The translations under genes and the position numbers were made by a program. Positions 38,247 to 47,107 of a DNA stretch of 64,000 nt are shown piece after piece. Where the stretch lies: contig JAFSPU010000003.1 in the NCBI GenBank assembly GCA_017451265.1, forward strand, positions 62,001 through 126,000, in the 5' to 3' direction. The stretch comes from Clostridiales bacterium. GTDB taxonomy: Bacteria > Bacillota > Clostridia > Saccharofermentanales > Saccharofermentanaceae. How positions within the stretch are numbered: position 1 is the stretch's first letter; the number at the start of each line of letters is the position of its first letter. The notes below the pieces were generated by a model. The model did not search any database and had not been told where the DNA came from. It saw only the letters and a list, made by a program, of their open reading frames with translations.

Positions 38247-39281
38247 TCACACCTTACACAGCCATTCCAGAAGTATCATGAAAGCCATCGAAATAAGAAG
38301 GAACATGAACGGTATCTCGGGAGTGATCTGTTCACTGATCTCATACTCCACAGTATCCATGGTGGCTACATGCTCCTGAATATTCTCGATGATATTGCTT
38401 ACAACTCGTGAATCCTCACCGTAGTAGAACTGACCTCCCGTCATCTCTACAGCGTTCTTCATCATTCTCTTATCAGCTGAATACATCTGCTCGGTTCCGA
38501 TACCGTAAACAGTTATCCCACGCTCGACACAGAGCTGACCTGCCTCAGGAAGAGTAATGATCTCCTGTCCCTGCAGATCGTTATCTGTGGAGAAAATAAT
38601 AATCCTTGATCTGCCGGGATCTTCCTCGATGTTATTGAAGTCAAGAGCAGCTGCTGCAAGGCCGTCACCTATGATGGATGAACCTCTGTCTTCATTGCCT
38701 ATCAAAGTTCCGTCACTGATATATCTGTCGAGCTCTACCAGACGGTTGGAATATCCGCCGTTACCCTCGTAATAGTCGTAACGCAGCTCGAGGGCTTCTT
38801 CTATGATATCCAGCTCATTAAGCACCTGCTCATAATCAGTCGTCAAAGGTACAAGATAAAGCGGAGAAGTATTGAAGATAACGATACCGAATCTCTCTCC
38901 GTTAAGGTTCTCTACTACTTCCTTAAGCTTGCCTACGAGCTCGAAGTTAAGATGGTCTACCGTAGTCGAGATATCCATGCAAAGGATGATATCTCTGTTC
39001 ATGTTCTGAACCTCGGTTACCTCAGTCTTATAAGGAACTGCCATAAGATAACCGGATATCAGGATATTGGTGATTATACTGGTGGACAGTATAAACTTAA
39101 GGAACTTATACATCCTCATCTTTCTTCTGAAATAAGGGATGTTCCTTACAAACTCAGGCTCAGCAGCTTTCGTTCCGCCTCTGAACTTCTTCTTTCTTCT
39201 TAATCTGATAAAAGAGAAGACTATGAATGCAAGTGCAATTGCTGCACAGACATATAAAGCGATGACATACTTTAATTCCAT
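38247..39281 (-). CDS. Membrane VWA-domain protein (BatA-like)
   Basis: 344 residues with an N-terminal helix (YVIALYVCAAIALAFIVFSFIRL), a second helix near residue 60-80 and a C-terminal helix. The VWA domain carries MIDAS DIILCMDISTTVDH (DxSxT) and RIIIFSTDNDLQG. It overlaps the upstream small membrane gene by 10 bases and precedes a second VWA gene by 3 bases. Probably works with the MoxR ATPase of the same operon, whose relatives act as chaperones for VWA proteins. Confidence 0.8.
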   Translation of the reverse strand: MELKYVIALYVCAAIALAFIVFSFIRLRRKKKFRGGTKAAEPEFVRNIPYFRRKMRMYKFLKFILSTSIITNILISGYLMAVPYKTEVTEVQNMNRDIILCMDISTTVDHLNFELVGKLKEVVENLNGERFGIVIFNTSPLYLVPLTTDYEQVLNELDIIEEALELRYDYYEGNGGYSNRLVELDRYISDGTLIGNEDRGSSIIGDGLAAAALDFNNIEEDPGRSRIIIFSTDNDLQGQEIITLPEAGQLCVERGITVYGIGTEQMYSADKRMMKNAVEMTGGQFYYGEDSRVVSNIIENIQEHVATMDTVEYEISEQITPEIPFMFLLISMAFMILLEWLCKV

Positions 39282-39754
39282 TCAGATATCACCTTCCTGG
39301 TCCTCTCTATGGATGCCTTAACATCACCCTCCGAGATCTTATCGAACTCGGGCTCATAATACTCTTCAATCAAGTCTGCCAAAGCATCAAGACCTGTCCC
39401 CTTGATCTCGGAAAGCGAGTATTTAAGCACCTCAATGCCAGTGGCCTTATATGTAAACTCTCTGATCAGTACGCTCATGCGCTCATAAGCGGATCTGATC
39501 TGCTTATCGGAATCAAAATCAAGTTCGATCTGCATCAGCTTGGCAAGATACTCCTGACGGAGCTTATCAAGATTGGTGGGGGTCCAGAGCAAAGCCTTTA
39601 TTGTGTTCTTGCGGCCTGCCCTCTTATTCTTAATTCCGGAGAACACGAACATGGCAATAAGTATCAGCGTGAAGACAACCAAAGCCGTAGCCACAATGGT
39701 AAGCGGCCAGGGAGAGAATTTGAACATCTTTTGTAACTCTACTGTCGTCGGCAT
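39272..39754 (-). CDS. Small membrane protein of the MoxR-VWA cluster
   Basis: 160 residues. One helix (PWPLTIVATALVVFTLILIAMFVFSG) is followed by a cytoplasmic helical domain (LDKLRQEYLAKLMQIELDFDSDKQIRSAYERMSVLIREFTYKATG). The arrangement, and its place between DUF58 and VWA genes, match the DUF4381-type partner of MoxR operons, but similarity is judged only by layout. Function unknown. Confidence 0.6.
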   Translation of the reverse strand: MPTTVELQKMFKFSPWPLTIVATALVVFTLILIAMFVFSGIKNKRAGRKNTIKALLWTPTNLDKLRQEYLAKLMQIELDFDSDKQIRSAYERMSVLIREFTYKATGIEVLKYSLSEIKGTGLDALADLIEEYYEPEFDKISEGDVKASIERTRKVISEWN

Positions 39755-39758
39755 ACTG

Positions 39759-40640
39759 TTACTTCCAATGCTTATGCTTCTCCAGAAGCTCGATCAGGCT
39801 TCTGTCCACATGATCTGCAGTATCTACGGTCGTATGAGCGATACCGTTATGATTCAGTTTTTCCTCGTTTGACTCTATGATCTCCTTACGCATCTTAGCT
39901 GATATCTTCTTAAGCTTACGGCTCTCGTAAACGAAAGGAGGAAGATAATCGCGCTGTTCTACGCTGTAGATCTTCTTACCGAACATGTCAGCGTCGCTTA
40001 CATTAACGAGCAGAACATCATGAACGATAACGAGCTGTCTTAATAAAGACTCATTAAGCTTTCTCGTTCCCTCCATATCAGTGATGATTATGATGATCAT
40101 TCGCCGTCTGATATTTCGGATAAGATATGAAAGTGCATTATTCAGATCGGAATCATTATCATATGTTACCGACTGATGGTAATTGCTCAGGATATTCTCC
40201 AGATTAAGAAGACCTCTCTTAAACGGAAAATGACGCATAGACTTGCTATCAGGGAAAATAGCACTTACATAGTCACCGTTATGATCGACCATGTATGCGA
40301 GGCTTCCGCCGGAGATCAGCGCTACATCACGCTTCTCTTCACCCTTGTCGGTATCGGCAAGCATGCGCTTATTCGTATCCATAACGAACATGATATTGTG
40401 CTTCTTCTCGGCAATATACTGCCTTACAAGGACCTTCTGTGATCTGGACGTAGCCTTCCAGTCGATATCCTTGATATCGTCACCGGGCACATATTCGCGC
40501 AGCTCATCAAAGTTCATACTTCTACCCTTATAGATAGAATTGTATGAACCGTCCAAAACCCTGCTCGTCGCCTTCTTGGTATAAATTGTCTTATATCTTT
40601 GAAGGCCGAAGCTAATCCTTGAAACGTAGTTTAATTTCAT
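39759..40640 (-). CDS. DUF58 domain protein
   Basis: 293 residues. The signature RSMNFDELREYVPGDDIKDIDWKATSRSQKVLVRQY identifies the DUF58 family; the rest resembles a VWA-like fold (IMFVMDTNKRM, MIIIIITDMEGTRKL). The usual N-terminal membrane helices of DUF58 proteins are missing, so this is a soluble short form. It overlaps moxR by 4 bases. DUF58 proteins always appear with MoxR and are thought to be adaptors. Confidence 0.85.
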   Translation of the reverse strand: MKLNYVSRISFGLQRYKTIYTKKATSRVLDGSYNSIYKGRSMNFDELREYVPGDDIKDIDWKATSRSQKVLVRQYIAEKKHNIMFVMDTNKRMLADTDKGEEKRDVALISGGSLAYMVDHNGDYVSAIFPDSKSMRHFPFKRGLLNLENILSNYHQSVTYDNDSDLNNALSYLIRNIRRRMIIIIITDMEGTRKLNESLLRQLVIVHDVLLVNVSDADMFGKKIYSVEQRDYLPPFVYESRKLKKISAKMRKEIIESNEEKLNHNGIAHTTVDTADHVDRSLIELLEKHKHWK

Positions 40641-41626
40641 GGAGTATCAACAGCCTGGAAGATAGCGTCAATAATAGTCTCAGGCTGTACTCCGTCTGCG
40701 ATGGCTGCGAAGTTCAGCATGATTCTGTGTCTCATTACCTCATGGCGCATTTCCTTAACATCATCAGGGGTTACATAAGCTCTTCCTCTGATGAGGGCAA
40801 CCGCCTTGGAAGCTTCCATAAATGCGATAGCAGCACGTGTGGATGCACCCATTGCAACATAAGGAGCAAGATCCTTGAAGATGGCGTCAGGTCTTCTTGA
40901 AGCCTGTACGAGATCTACGATGTACTTCTTGATGGAAGGAGCAAGGTAGATCTTCTTGCAGATATCCTGCAGGAAAAGTACATCATCGATGGTTGCAACG
41001 GACTTTGCATTAGTGAATACATCCTTCTCGATACGGTTCAGAATCTCAACTTCCTGATCGGCAGTAGGATATGTGATGATCTCCTTAAGCAGGAATCTGT
41101 CCAGCTGAGCCTCTGAAAGCTCATATGTACCCTCCTGCTCGATGGGGTTCTGTGTAGCAACTACAATGAAGATATCGGGAAGCTTGTAGCTTGTACCGCC
41201 GATACTTACCGTTTTCTCCTGCATCGCCTCGAGCATGGCGCTCTGAGTCTTGGCAGATGAACGGTTGATCTCGTCGAGAAGTACGAAGTTCGCGAATACA
41301 GGTCCGATCTTCGTCTCGAACGTATTGTTATTCATATTAAAAGTCTGGGTACCGATGATATCACTCGGCAGAAGGTCAGGAGTACACTGAATTCTTGAGA
41401 ACTGTCCGTTAACAGCTTCAGTTACTACCTTCGCAGCTGTCGTCTTGGCAAGTCCCGGAACTGATTCCAGAAGAATGTGTCCGTTAGCCATCATGGATAC
41501 AAGGAGAGAAAGTCCAAGTCTTTCCTGTCCAACCATCTTGGAAGCATAATAGGCTCTGATGCCGTTAATTATGTCTCCGGCGCGCTGCATCTGTTCAACC
41601 GTAATATCGGTCTTGATCTGATCCAT
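40637..41626 (-). CDS. MoxR-family AAA+ ATPase
   Basis: 329 residues. Walker A is ESVPGLAKTTAAK, Walker B NFVLLDEINRSSAKTQSAMLEAM, sensor 1 FIVVATQNPIEQEGTYELSEAQLDRFLL, all typical of MoxR. It probably acts as a chaperone remodelling the VWA proteins encoded downstream. It is first in a six-gene unit: moxR, DUF58, small membrane protein, two VWA genes, TPR. AAGGGG lies about 9 bases before the ATG and a -10 box is at 41668-41663. Confidence 0.92.
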   Translation of the reverse strand: MDQIKTDITVEQMQRAGDIINGIRAYYASKMVGQERLGLSLLVSMMANGHILLESVPGLAKTTAAKVVTEAVNGQFSRIQCTPDLLPSDIIGTQTFNMNNNTFETKIGPVFANFVLLDEINRSSAKTQSAMLEAMQEKTVSIGGTSYKLPDIFIVVATQNPIEQEGTYELSEAQLDRFLLKEIITYPTADQEVEILNRIEKDVFTNAKSVATIDDVLFLQDICKKIYLAPSIKKYIVDLVQASRRPDAIFKDLAPYVAMGASTRAAIAFMEASKAVALIRGRAYVTPDDVKEMRHEVMRHRIMLNFAAIADGVQPETIIDAIFQAVDTP

Positions 41627-41662
41627 ATACCTTACCCCTTTTAAGTATTAAAAACTCATATC

Positions 41663-41668
41663 ATTATA
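41663..41668 (-). promoter_or_regulatory. -10 box of the moxR operon
   Basis: Minus-strand TATAAT at 41668-41663, 36 bases before the moxR ATG. A TTGACG 15 bases upstream lies in the loop of the fba terminator; the spacing is short, so this -35 is uncertain. Confidence 0.45.
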
Positions 41669-41674
41669 ACACAA

Positions 41675-41698
41675 AGGGCTGTCCGTCAAGACAGCCCT
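41675..41698 (-). terminator. Intrinsic terminator of fba
   Basis: AGGGCTGTC and GACAGCCCT form a 9-base stem with a 6-base loop, followed on the minus strand by UUUGUGUU. The U run is imperfect, so termination may be partial. Confidence 0.65.
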
Positions 41699-41726
41699 CT
41701 GAATGAATACTGAGTTATAAGGACTA

Positions 41727-42593
41727 TTAAGCCTTACCAGCAGCCTCGAAGCCTTCGCAGAGCTCCTTAGCCTTAGCAACGATAGCCTCGCAGCCGGGCT
41801 TGAGAAGCTTACGGGGATCGTAACCCTTGCCCTCGAGATCCTTACCAGCCTCGATGTACTTACGTGTAGCATCAGCAAATACGAGCTGGAGCTCAGTGTT
41901 GATGTTGATCTTGGAAACACCGAGGGAAACAGCCTTCTTTGTCTGCTCGAAAGGAATACCGGAACCGCCGTGGAGAACCATGGGCTTGCCGCCGATAGCT
42001 TCCTTGATCTCAGCGAGTCTGTCAAAGTTAAGACCAGCCCAGTCAGCAGGATACTTACCGTGGATGTTACCGATACCTGCAGCAAGGAAGTCTACGCCGA
42101 GGTCAGCGATCTTCTTGCACTCAGCAGGATCAGCGAGCTCACCGTTAGAAGCAACACCGTCCTCAACGCCGCCGATACCGCCGACTTCGCACTCTACGGA
42201 TACACCCTTAGCGTGTGCGAGCTCGATGATCTCCTTGGACTTAGCGATGTTCTCCTCGATAGGGAAATGAGAACCGTCGAACATTACGGAAGAGTAACCA
42301 GCCTCGATGCAAGCCTTTGCACCCTCATATGTACCGTGGTCGAGGTGCAGAGCAACAGGAACTGTGATACCCATGGAATCGATAAGGTCGTTAACCATAT
42401 CTACAACTACCTTGTAGCCGCCCATGTACTTAGCAGCACCCTCAGATGTCTGGATCATAACAGGTGTGTTTGTCTCCTGAACAGCTCTCAGAATGCACTG
42501 TGTCCACTCGAGGTTGTTTGTGTTGAATGCGGGGATCGCGTAGTGACCCTCGTGAGCCTTGTTGATCATTTCTGTAGCAGAAACTAAAGCCAT
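41727..42593 (-). CDS. fba: Class II fructose-1,6-bisphosphate aldolase
   Basis: 288 residues. HLDHGTYEGAKACIEAGYSSVMFDGSHFPIEENI holds the catalytic Asp and first zinc His; GGIGGVEDGV, GIGNIHGKYP and LHGGSGIPFEQTKKAVSLGVSKININTEL give the remaining zinc and phosphate ligands. It splits fructose-1,6-bisphosphate in glycolysis. AGGAGG precedes the start. Codon use is strongly biased to GAG/AAG/CTT-type codons, as expected of a highly expressed gene. Terminator at 41675-41698; single-gene transcript. Confidence 0.95.
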   Translation of the reverse strand: MALVSATEMINKAHEGHYAIPAFNTNNLEWTQCILRAVQETNTPVMIQTSEGAAKYMGGYKVVVDMVNDLIDSMGITVPVALHLDHGTYEGAKACIEAGYSSVMFDGSHFPIEENIAKSKEIIELAHAKGVSVECEVGGIGGVEDGVASNGELADPAECKKIADLGVDFLAAGIGNIHGKYPADWAGLNFDRLAEIKEAIGGKPMVLHGGSGIPFEQTKKAVSLGVSKININTELQLVFADATRKYIEAGKDLEGKGYDPRKLLKPGCEAIVAKAKELCEGFEAAGKA

Positions 42594-42692
42594 TTTATAT
42601 TTCCTCCTGAAAAATTATAAACCTGTTCTATATTACATTCTTTTAGTCAAAAATCAACACTAAATCCGCGAGATAGTTAGCTTATGCTAATC

Positions 42693-42722
42693 AAAAAAGC
42701 CGACCCGTAAAGGATCGGCTTT
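42693..42722 (-). terminator. Intrinsic terminator after the 222-residue membrane protein
   Basis: AAAGCCGA (42696-42703) pairs with TCGGCTTT (42715-42722), extended by a CC/GG pair, with a run of six U on the minus strand. It ends the valS-side transcript before fba. Confidence 0.85.
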
Positions 42723-42746
42723 AAGTAAACCATTGTAAAGAGGATA

Positions 42747-43415
42747 TTACTTACTGTTCTTATGCTCTTCAGTAACCTCATCAACGATATCGGAAATCTC
42801 GTCCTCGTTGAGGTCTGTGGGACCGATATCCTTCTTGCCTCTTCCGTCTGTATTAGGCTTGATAGCATCCTCGCTGTTTCTTGCGCCGTAAGCGTCAGCG
42901 ATAGCAAAAGATTCCTTCATGAGCTGGTCGAAATCCTCCTTGGAAGCGAGGTCCTTGGAAGATGTCTGATAACAAGCCTCATCAAATACATTATCAAGAA
43001 CAAGATACTTAGTAACAGAACCCTGGTTTGTTGCGTTATTCAGCATCTCCTCTGCCTTGTCAGGCTCACCCTCTCTGGCATCGAATGTATCGAAAGGGAT
43101 CTCGATAAGGCTGAATCTGTAGCGAAGAACGAGTTTCTTCTCGTTGTAATCAACTGCAACACGGAACTTCGCGATCAGGAAAGTCTGAGCGAATACCAGA
43201 AGAGTGATAATAAAAGCTACAAGGCTGATAGCAGCCAGAATGATCTGCTTATTTGTCATAAAGAAGAATACTGCTGCAAGTGCGATGAAGACCACCATAA
43301 GCACGCAAGTTACTATTCTTCTTGTCTTTATCTGCTGCGCATTGGCAGGATAGCAGTGTACGCCTTCCTGCGGAAGCTTAGCGATAAGATCGTTGTTCTC
43401 GAATCCTGTTCCCAT
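42747..43415 (-). CDS. Two-helix membrane protein, unknown
   Basis: 222 residues. Two adjacent helices (IVTCVLMVVFIALAAVFFFM and ILAAISLVAFIITLLVFAQTFL) are followed by a PH-like beta-rich region (FRVAVDYNEKKLVLRYRFSLIEIPFDTFDAREGE) and a charged tail ending EDEISDIVDEVTEEHKNSK. The layout, a hairpin of helices before a membrane-facing beta domain, recalls bacterial PH-domain membrane proteins, but the family is not recognised. AGGAGG precedes the ATG. It follows valS by 30 bases on the same strand. Confidence 0.6.
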   Translation of the reverse strand: MGTGFENNDLIAKLPQEGVHCYPANAQQIKTRRIVTCVLMVVFIALAAVFFFMTNKQIILAAISLVAFIITLLVFAQTFLIAKFRVAVDYNEKKLVLRYRFSLIEIPFDTFDAREGEPDKAEEMLNNATNQGSVTKYLVLDNVFDEACYQTSSKDLASKEDFDQLMKESFAIADAYGARNSEDAIKPNTDGRGKKDIGPTDLNEDEISDIVDEVTEEHKNSK

Positions 43416-43444
43416 TGTTATGTCCTCCTTAAAGACAGGTCTTA

Positions 43445-46102
43445 TTACAGAGCAGACAGAGTAGCGATTCTGTCTGAAATGTTCTTCTGCATTTCCTCAT
43501 ACTTGGTAAGCTTAGCCCTCTCGGCTTCAACTACCTGAGCGGGAGCCTTAGCAGTAAAGTTCTCGTTGGAAAGCTTGCCGTTAAGTCTCTTGATCTCACC
43601 GTCAAGCTTCTCCTTCTCCTTGGAAAGACGCTCGAGCTCCTTGCTGATGTCGATGAGGTCCTCGAGAGGCATGTAGATCTCTCCGCCCTCGAAAAGCGCA
43701 GCTACTGCCGTGGAAGGGATGCCTTCCTTGGTCTTCTGAATATCCATGGAGCCTACGGAAGCAAGTCTCTCTAGGAAAGCCAAGCCGTTGGTAAACATGG
43801 AAGCAACTTCATCGGAAGCTGTAACCACAATGATGTGTGCCTTGCGTGAAGGAGCGACATTCATTTCGGCACGGATATTACGCATGGATCTGATGGCACC
43901 CATGAGTGTGCTCATCATCTTCTCGTCCTCAGGGAAAGAAGGTACCTTGGAGGCATCAGGCCAGTCTGTGATCATGATGGAATCTGCCTCAGTGTCGATA
44001 ACGAGGTTCCTGTAGACTTCCTCTGTAAGGAACGGCATTACCGGGTGCAGGAGCTTCATGAGAGTTGCGAGCACGTTGTTAAGCAGATACAGAGCCTCGT
44101 TTCTTGTGGGGCAGGCCTCGTCGAAAAGACGGCTCTTGGCAATCTCGATGTACCAGTCGCAATAAGACTCCCAGATGAAGTCTACGATCTTCTGGAGTGC
44201 AACACCGTAGTCGTAATTCTCATAGTTAACAGTTACTTCGCTGATGAGTCTGTTGAGACCTGTCAGAATCCACTTATCTTCAAGTGTGTACTTAGAAGGA
44301 TCGACATTCTCATAAGAAAGATCATCACTGCAGTTCATGATAACGAATCTCATGGCATTCCAGATCTTATTGGAGAAGTTTCTTCCCATCTCGATCTTAT
44401 CTTCCTGGAATCTCTGATCGTTACCGGGAGCATTACCCGTTACGAGTGCAAATCTCAAGGCATCAGCACCGTACTTATCGATGATCTCGAGCGGGTCGAT
44501 ACCGTTACCCAAAGACTTACTCATCTTTCTTCCCTGCGCATCTCTTACGAGGCCGTGGATAAGAACATCCTTGAAAGGAACCTCGTTCATGTGTGCGCAG
44601 CCTGCAACCATCATTCTGGACACCCAGAAAGTGATGATGTCATAACCTGTTACAAGTGTATTTGTAGGATAGAACTTCTTAAGATCCTCAGTATTCTCAG
44701 GCCAGCCTAATGTGGAGAAAGGCCAAAGAGCCGAAGAGAACCATGTATCAAGTGTATCAGGGTCCTGACGCATCGGCTTTCCGCACTTGGGGCAGACTGC
44801 ACTCTCGTCCTTTGTAACTACGATCTCGCCGCAGTCATCGCAGTAGAATGCAGGAATTCTGTGACCCCACCAAAGCTGTCTGGAGATACACCAGTCACGG
44901 ATATCATTCATCCAGTTGAAGTAATTCTTCTCGAATCTTGTAGGAACAAATCTTGTTTTACCTGTCTTAACGGCTTCGATAGCGGGCTTTGCAAGCTCCT
45001 CCATCTTAACGAACCACTGCAGTGAAACGCGAGGCTCGATGGTGGTGCCGCAGCGGTAGCAAGTACCTACGTTATGGCTGTGGTCTTCAGTGCGAAGCAG
45101 GAAGCCGCCTTCCTCAAGGTCCTTAACGATAGCCTTACGTGCCTCGTAACGGTCCATGCCAGCATACTTAGGATAGTCCTCAGTTACCTTGGCATCCTCA
45201 GTAAGAACAGTAATAACCTCAAGGTTATGTCTTCTTCCTACCTCGAAGTCGTTAGGGTCATGTGCAGGAGTGATCTTAACGGCACCTGTACCGAACTCAA
45301 CGTCAACATAATCATCTGCGATAACAGGGATCTTTCTTCCTACCAGAGGAAGCACGAGCATCTTGCCGATAATATCCTTATATCGCTCATCCTTGGGGTT
45401 AACTGCAACAGCAGTATCGCCGAGGAGTGTCTCAGGTCTTGTGGTAGCAAGTTCAATGTAGCCTGTGCCGTCCTCAAAAGGATACTTAAGGTGCCAGAAG
45501 TGGCCAGCCTGATCCTCATATTCAACCTCAGCATTTGAGATAGATGTAAGGCAGTGAGGGCACCAGTTGATGATCCTCTCACCTCTGTAGATATAACCTT
45601 GATTGTAGTACTTAACGAATACTTCCTTAACGGCCTCGGAGCAACCATCGTCCATAGTGAAGCGCTCGTGATCCCAGTCACATGAGGAACCCATCTTCTT
45701 GAGCTGCTCTACGATCCTTCCGCCGTACTGCTTCTTCCAATCCCAGGCACGCTCGAGGAACTTCTCTCTTCCGAGATCTTCCTTGAAGATGCCTTCCTTA
45801 CGCATCTGCTCTACGATCTTAGCTTCTGTAGCGATTGAAGCATGGTCAGTACCCGGCAGCCAAAGTGTCGAGTAGCCTCTCATTCTCTTATATCTGACGA
45901 GAATATCCTGAAGGGTATTATCGAGAGCGTGTCCCATATGCAGCTGTCCCGTGATATTCGGGGGCGGCATTACGATAGAAAATGCTTCCTTCTCCGGGTT
46001 GCTGTCAGGCTTGAAATAGCCCTTGTCCTTCCATTCATTGTAAAGCCTGGGTTCCGCCTCTTTGGGATCGAAAACCTTGTTTACTGAATCAATTCTCGCC
46101 AT
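43445..46102 (-). CDS. valS: Valine-tRNA ligase
   Basis: 885 residues, full length. PPPNITGQLHMGHALDNTLQD carries the HMGH form of HIGH; KMSKSLGNGIDPLEII is KMSKS. The editing domain (TTRPETLLGDTAVAVNP, FGTGAVKITPAHDPNDFEVG) hydrolyses Thr-tRNA(Val). A CxxC zinc pair in CDDCGEIVVTKDESAVCPKCG is present. The C-terminus is the usual coiled-coil arm (ELERLSKEKEKLDGEIKRLNGKL). No T-box leader is visible in the 25 bases to the upstream ROK gene. Confidence 0.97.
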   Translation of the reverse strand: MARIDSVNKVFDPKEAEPRLYNEWKDKGYFKPDSNPEKEAFSIVMPPPNITGQLHMGHALDNTLQDILVRYKRMRGYSTLWLPGTDHASIATEAKIVEQMRKEGIFKEDLGREKFLERAWDWKKQYGGRIVEQLKKMGSSCDWDHERFTMDDGCSEAVKEVFVKYYNQGYIYRGERIINWCPHCLTSISNAEVEYEDQAGHFWHLKYPFEDGTGYIELATTRPETLLGDTAVAVNPKDERYKDIIGKMLVLPLVGRKIPVIADDYVDVEFGTGAVKITPAHDPNDFEVGRRHNLEVITVLTEDAKVTEDYPKYAGMDRYEARKAIVKDLEEGGFLLRTEDHSHNVGTCYRCGTTIEPRVSLQWFVKMEELAKPAIEAVKTGKTRFVPTRFEKNYFNWMNDIRDWCISRQLWWGHRIPAFYCDDCGEIVVTKDESAVCPKCGKPMRQDPDTLDTWFSSALWPFSTLGWPENTEDLKKFYPTNTLVTGYDIITFWVSRMMVAGCAHMNEVPFKDVLIHGLVRDAQGRKMSKSLGNGIDPLEIIDKYGADALRFALVTGNAPGNDQRFQEDKIEMGRNFSNKIWNAMRFVIMNCSDDLSYENVDPSKYTLEDKWILTGLNRLISEVTVNYENYDYGVALQKIVDFIWESYCDWYIEIAKSRLFDEACPTRNEALYLLNNVLATLMKLLHPVMPFLTEEVYRNLVIDTEADSIMITDWPDASKVPSFPEDEKMMSTLMGAIRSMRNIRAEMNVAPSRKAHIIVVTASDEVASMFTNGLAFLERLASVGSMDIQKTKEGIPSTAVAALFEGGEIYMPLEDLIDISKELERLSKEKEKLDGEIKRLNGKLSNENFTAKAPAQVVEAERAKLTKYEEMQKNISDRIATLSAL

Positions 46103-46127
46103 GGGTCCTTACTTCTTCTTTCTTAAA

Positions 46128-47087
46128 TTATTTGTCTGTTATCATTGAGAGCGCGCCGTAGAGGATGGAATCATCACCTAAGCCCGCTGTCTTGAACTCT
46201 ACTGTTTCTCTAATTGAAGGCATGCAGTATCTGTCTACTTCGGAGAGGATCTTCTCAAGGAAGTAATCACCGCAGGCTTCGATAACACCGCCGCCGTAAA
46301 CTACCATCTCGGGGCTGAATGTGTTTACGAGGTTGCCTGAAGCGATTGCAAGATAGTGACATGCACGATCTACTGCTTCAACTGCAACGGGATCCTTCGC
46401 AGCAAGGCTCTTCTTCAGAAGCTTGCTCTTAAAGACTCCGTCAACAACACCTTCCGCCATCATGGACTCACGACCTCTTGCAGACTGTGTTCTGATATAG
46501 TCGCTCATTCCCTGCTTACTTGAGAAAGCCTCAAGACATCCTCTCTGTCCGCAGTTGCACTTGGGTCCTTCGGGATCGAGGATCATGTGGCCGTACTCGG
46601 CACCCTTGAACTTATGTCCTGTATAGAGCTTTCCGTCAAGGATAAGGCCTCCGCCCATTCCTGTGCCTACGAAAAGTCCGACTACATTCTTCTTGCCCTT
46701 GGCAACGCCGTACTTATACTCGCCGAGAACGCCTACGTTTACGTCATTTCCGATGAAGAAAGGCGCACCAAACTTCTTCTCGATAGGCTTTCTGATGTCG
46801 TAATTCTTCCAAGGAAGATTAGGTGAAGTAAGAACGATACCGTTCTGCTGATCGATAACACCGGGAGCACCTGCAGCGATAGCCTTGATCTGGGTTCTCT
46901 TGATGCCGAATCCGCCGATGAGCTCGTCAACTACAGAGATGATAGTCTCTTCAACATTCTGTGTTGCTTCACCGTCAGCCTTAGTCTTCTTCTTGATGCG
47001 GTAGACGATATTCTTCTTGGAGTCGAAGATGGCTCCGAGGATCTTTGTTCCACCGATATCCAGACAGATGTTGTACATAGCGGGCAT
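46128..47087 (-). CDS. ROK-family sugar kinase, probable glucokinase
   Basis: 319 residues. CLDIGGTKILGAIF is the ATP phosphate-binding loop; GMGGGLILDGKLYTGHKFKGAEYGHM and the zinc motif CNCGQRGCLEAFSSKQG mark the ROK family. AAGGAGG precedes the ATG. Glucokinase is the commonest activity for stand-alone ROK kinases lacking an N-terminal helix-turn-helix; this one lacks it. It lies between clpX and valS on the same strand. Confidence 0.88.
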   Translation of the reverse strand: MPAMYNICLDIGGTKILGAIFDSKKNIVYRIKKKTKADGEATQNVEETIISVVDELIGGFGIKRTQIKAIAAGAPGVIDQQNGIVLTSPNLPWKNYDIRKPIEKKFGAPFFIGNDVNVGVLGEYKYGVAKGKKNVVGLFVGTGMGGGLILDGKLYTGHKFKGAEYGHMILDPEGPKCNCGQRGCLEAFSSKQGMSDYIRTQSARGRESMMAEGVVDGVFKSKLLKKSLAAKDPVAVEAVDRACHYLAIASGNLVNTFSPEMVVYGGGVIEACGDYFLEKILSEVDRYCMPSIRETVEFKTAGLGDDSILYGALSMITDK

Positions 47088-47107
47088 GATCTTACCTCCT
47101 TTAACTA

